This document shows positions 5,851 through 5,941 of a stretch of DNA of 5,941 nucleotides, piece after piece. The stretch spans positions 1 to 5,941 of the forward strand of contig CATLAS010000070.1 in NCBI GenBank assembly GCA_949878535.1, written 5' to 3'. The position numbers and the translations under genes are program-made. The notes beneath the pieces were generated by a model. That model had not been told where the DNA came from. It worked only from the letters and a program-made list of their open reading frames with translations, and ran no database searches. Origin of the DNA: an uncultured Eubacteriales bacterium (GTDB lineage Bacteria; Bacillota; Clostridia; Oscillospirales; CAG-272). Each line of letters begins with the position of its first letter. Position 1 is the first letter of the stretch.

Positions 5851-5923
5851 AATCCCACCGTCACGATCGCTGCGCTTGGGCGATCTACCTTCCTTTACAC
5901 AAGGAAGGCTTAGCGTGTGGGTT
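5851..5923. repeat. Palindromic intergenic repeat-like element with two inner hairpins
   Basis: Outer arms AAtCCCAC (5851-5858) and GTGGGTT (5917-5923) pair with one bulged T, and ACG/CGT (5863-5865, 5914-5916) adds inner pairs. Inside are two perfect hairpins: GATCGC/GCGATC (5865-5870, 5880-5885) and CCTTCCTT/AAGGAAGG (5888-5895, 5901-5908). The whole can fold as a branched structure. The CCTTCC...TTACACAAGGAAGG core resembles dispersed intergenic repeats I recall from gut Ruminococcaceae-type genomes; that is memory, not a search. No coding potential is evident from 5811 to 5941. Confidence 0.5.
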
Positions 5924-5941
5924 AGGTTTCTCCAGCAAAAG

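Noticed and set aside
5625..5913. Two overlapping + strand ORFs (5625-5843 and 5680-5913)
   Set aside because: They run through the T-box structure, its terminator and the palindromic element; the RNA fold explains the sequence and no SD or protein features support them.
5851..5923. CRISPR repeat or tRNA gene
   Set aside because: There is one copy only with no regular spacers, and the fold lacks tRNA arms, anticodon and a CCA-proximal acceptor stem.

Overview
The window looks like chromosomal DNA from a gut-type Clostridia (Firmicutes, probably Ruminococcaceae/Oscillospiraceae-like). The support is the Firmicutes form of PNPase, Gram-positive-style membrane-anchored envelope enzymes, a T-box leader, AGGAGG-type ribosome binding sites and a short palindromic intergenic repeat of a kind I associate with that group. 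The genus assignment is inference from memory; no search was run.

Layout, all on the + strand. Positions 1-209 are a hairpin-rich leader with three strong stem-loops before pnp. Positions 210-2315 encode polynucleotide phosphorylase, complete and with its catalytic residues in place. A perfect 12-bp hairpin without a U-tract lies in the short gap to a membrane-anchored M15-family (VanY/LdcB-like) peptidoglycan carboxypeptidase at 2384-3535. After a T-rich 138-base gap comes an HtrA/DegP-like membrane-anchored serine protease with one PDZ domain (3674-5257). A strong 14-bp terminator hairpin at 5302-5345 closes this cluster.

The last ~680 bases hold no confident protein gene. They contain a possible 37-codon ORF, a near-consensus sigma-A promoter (TTGACA, 17 bp, TATACT with an extended -10), a complete T-box riboswitch (about 5534-5806: Stem I, Stem II/pseudoknot region, UUCG-capped Stem III, antiterminator and terminator), and a palindromic repeat-like element at 5851-5923. 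The gene controlled by the T-box starts beyond the window. The UGGU acceptor-pairing sequence calls for a tRNA with A at the discriminator. The specifier position best reads GAA (Glu), but the loop is longer than usual, so this is uncertain.

The genes are related in part. PNPase is cytoplasmic RNA turnover. The carboxypeptidase and HtrA are both type II-like single-span proteins with disordered cytoplasmic tails and extracellular catalytic domains, and they form an envelope pair (wall peptide trimming and protein quality control). No strong terminator separates the three genes, so read-through is possible. I see no convincing undescribed system. The points most worth checking are the RNA structures around pnp, the T-box specifier and the unexplained C-terminal region of the carboxypeptidase.
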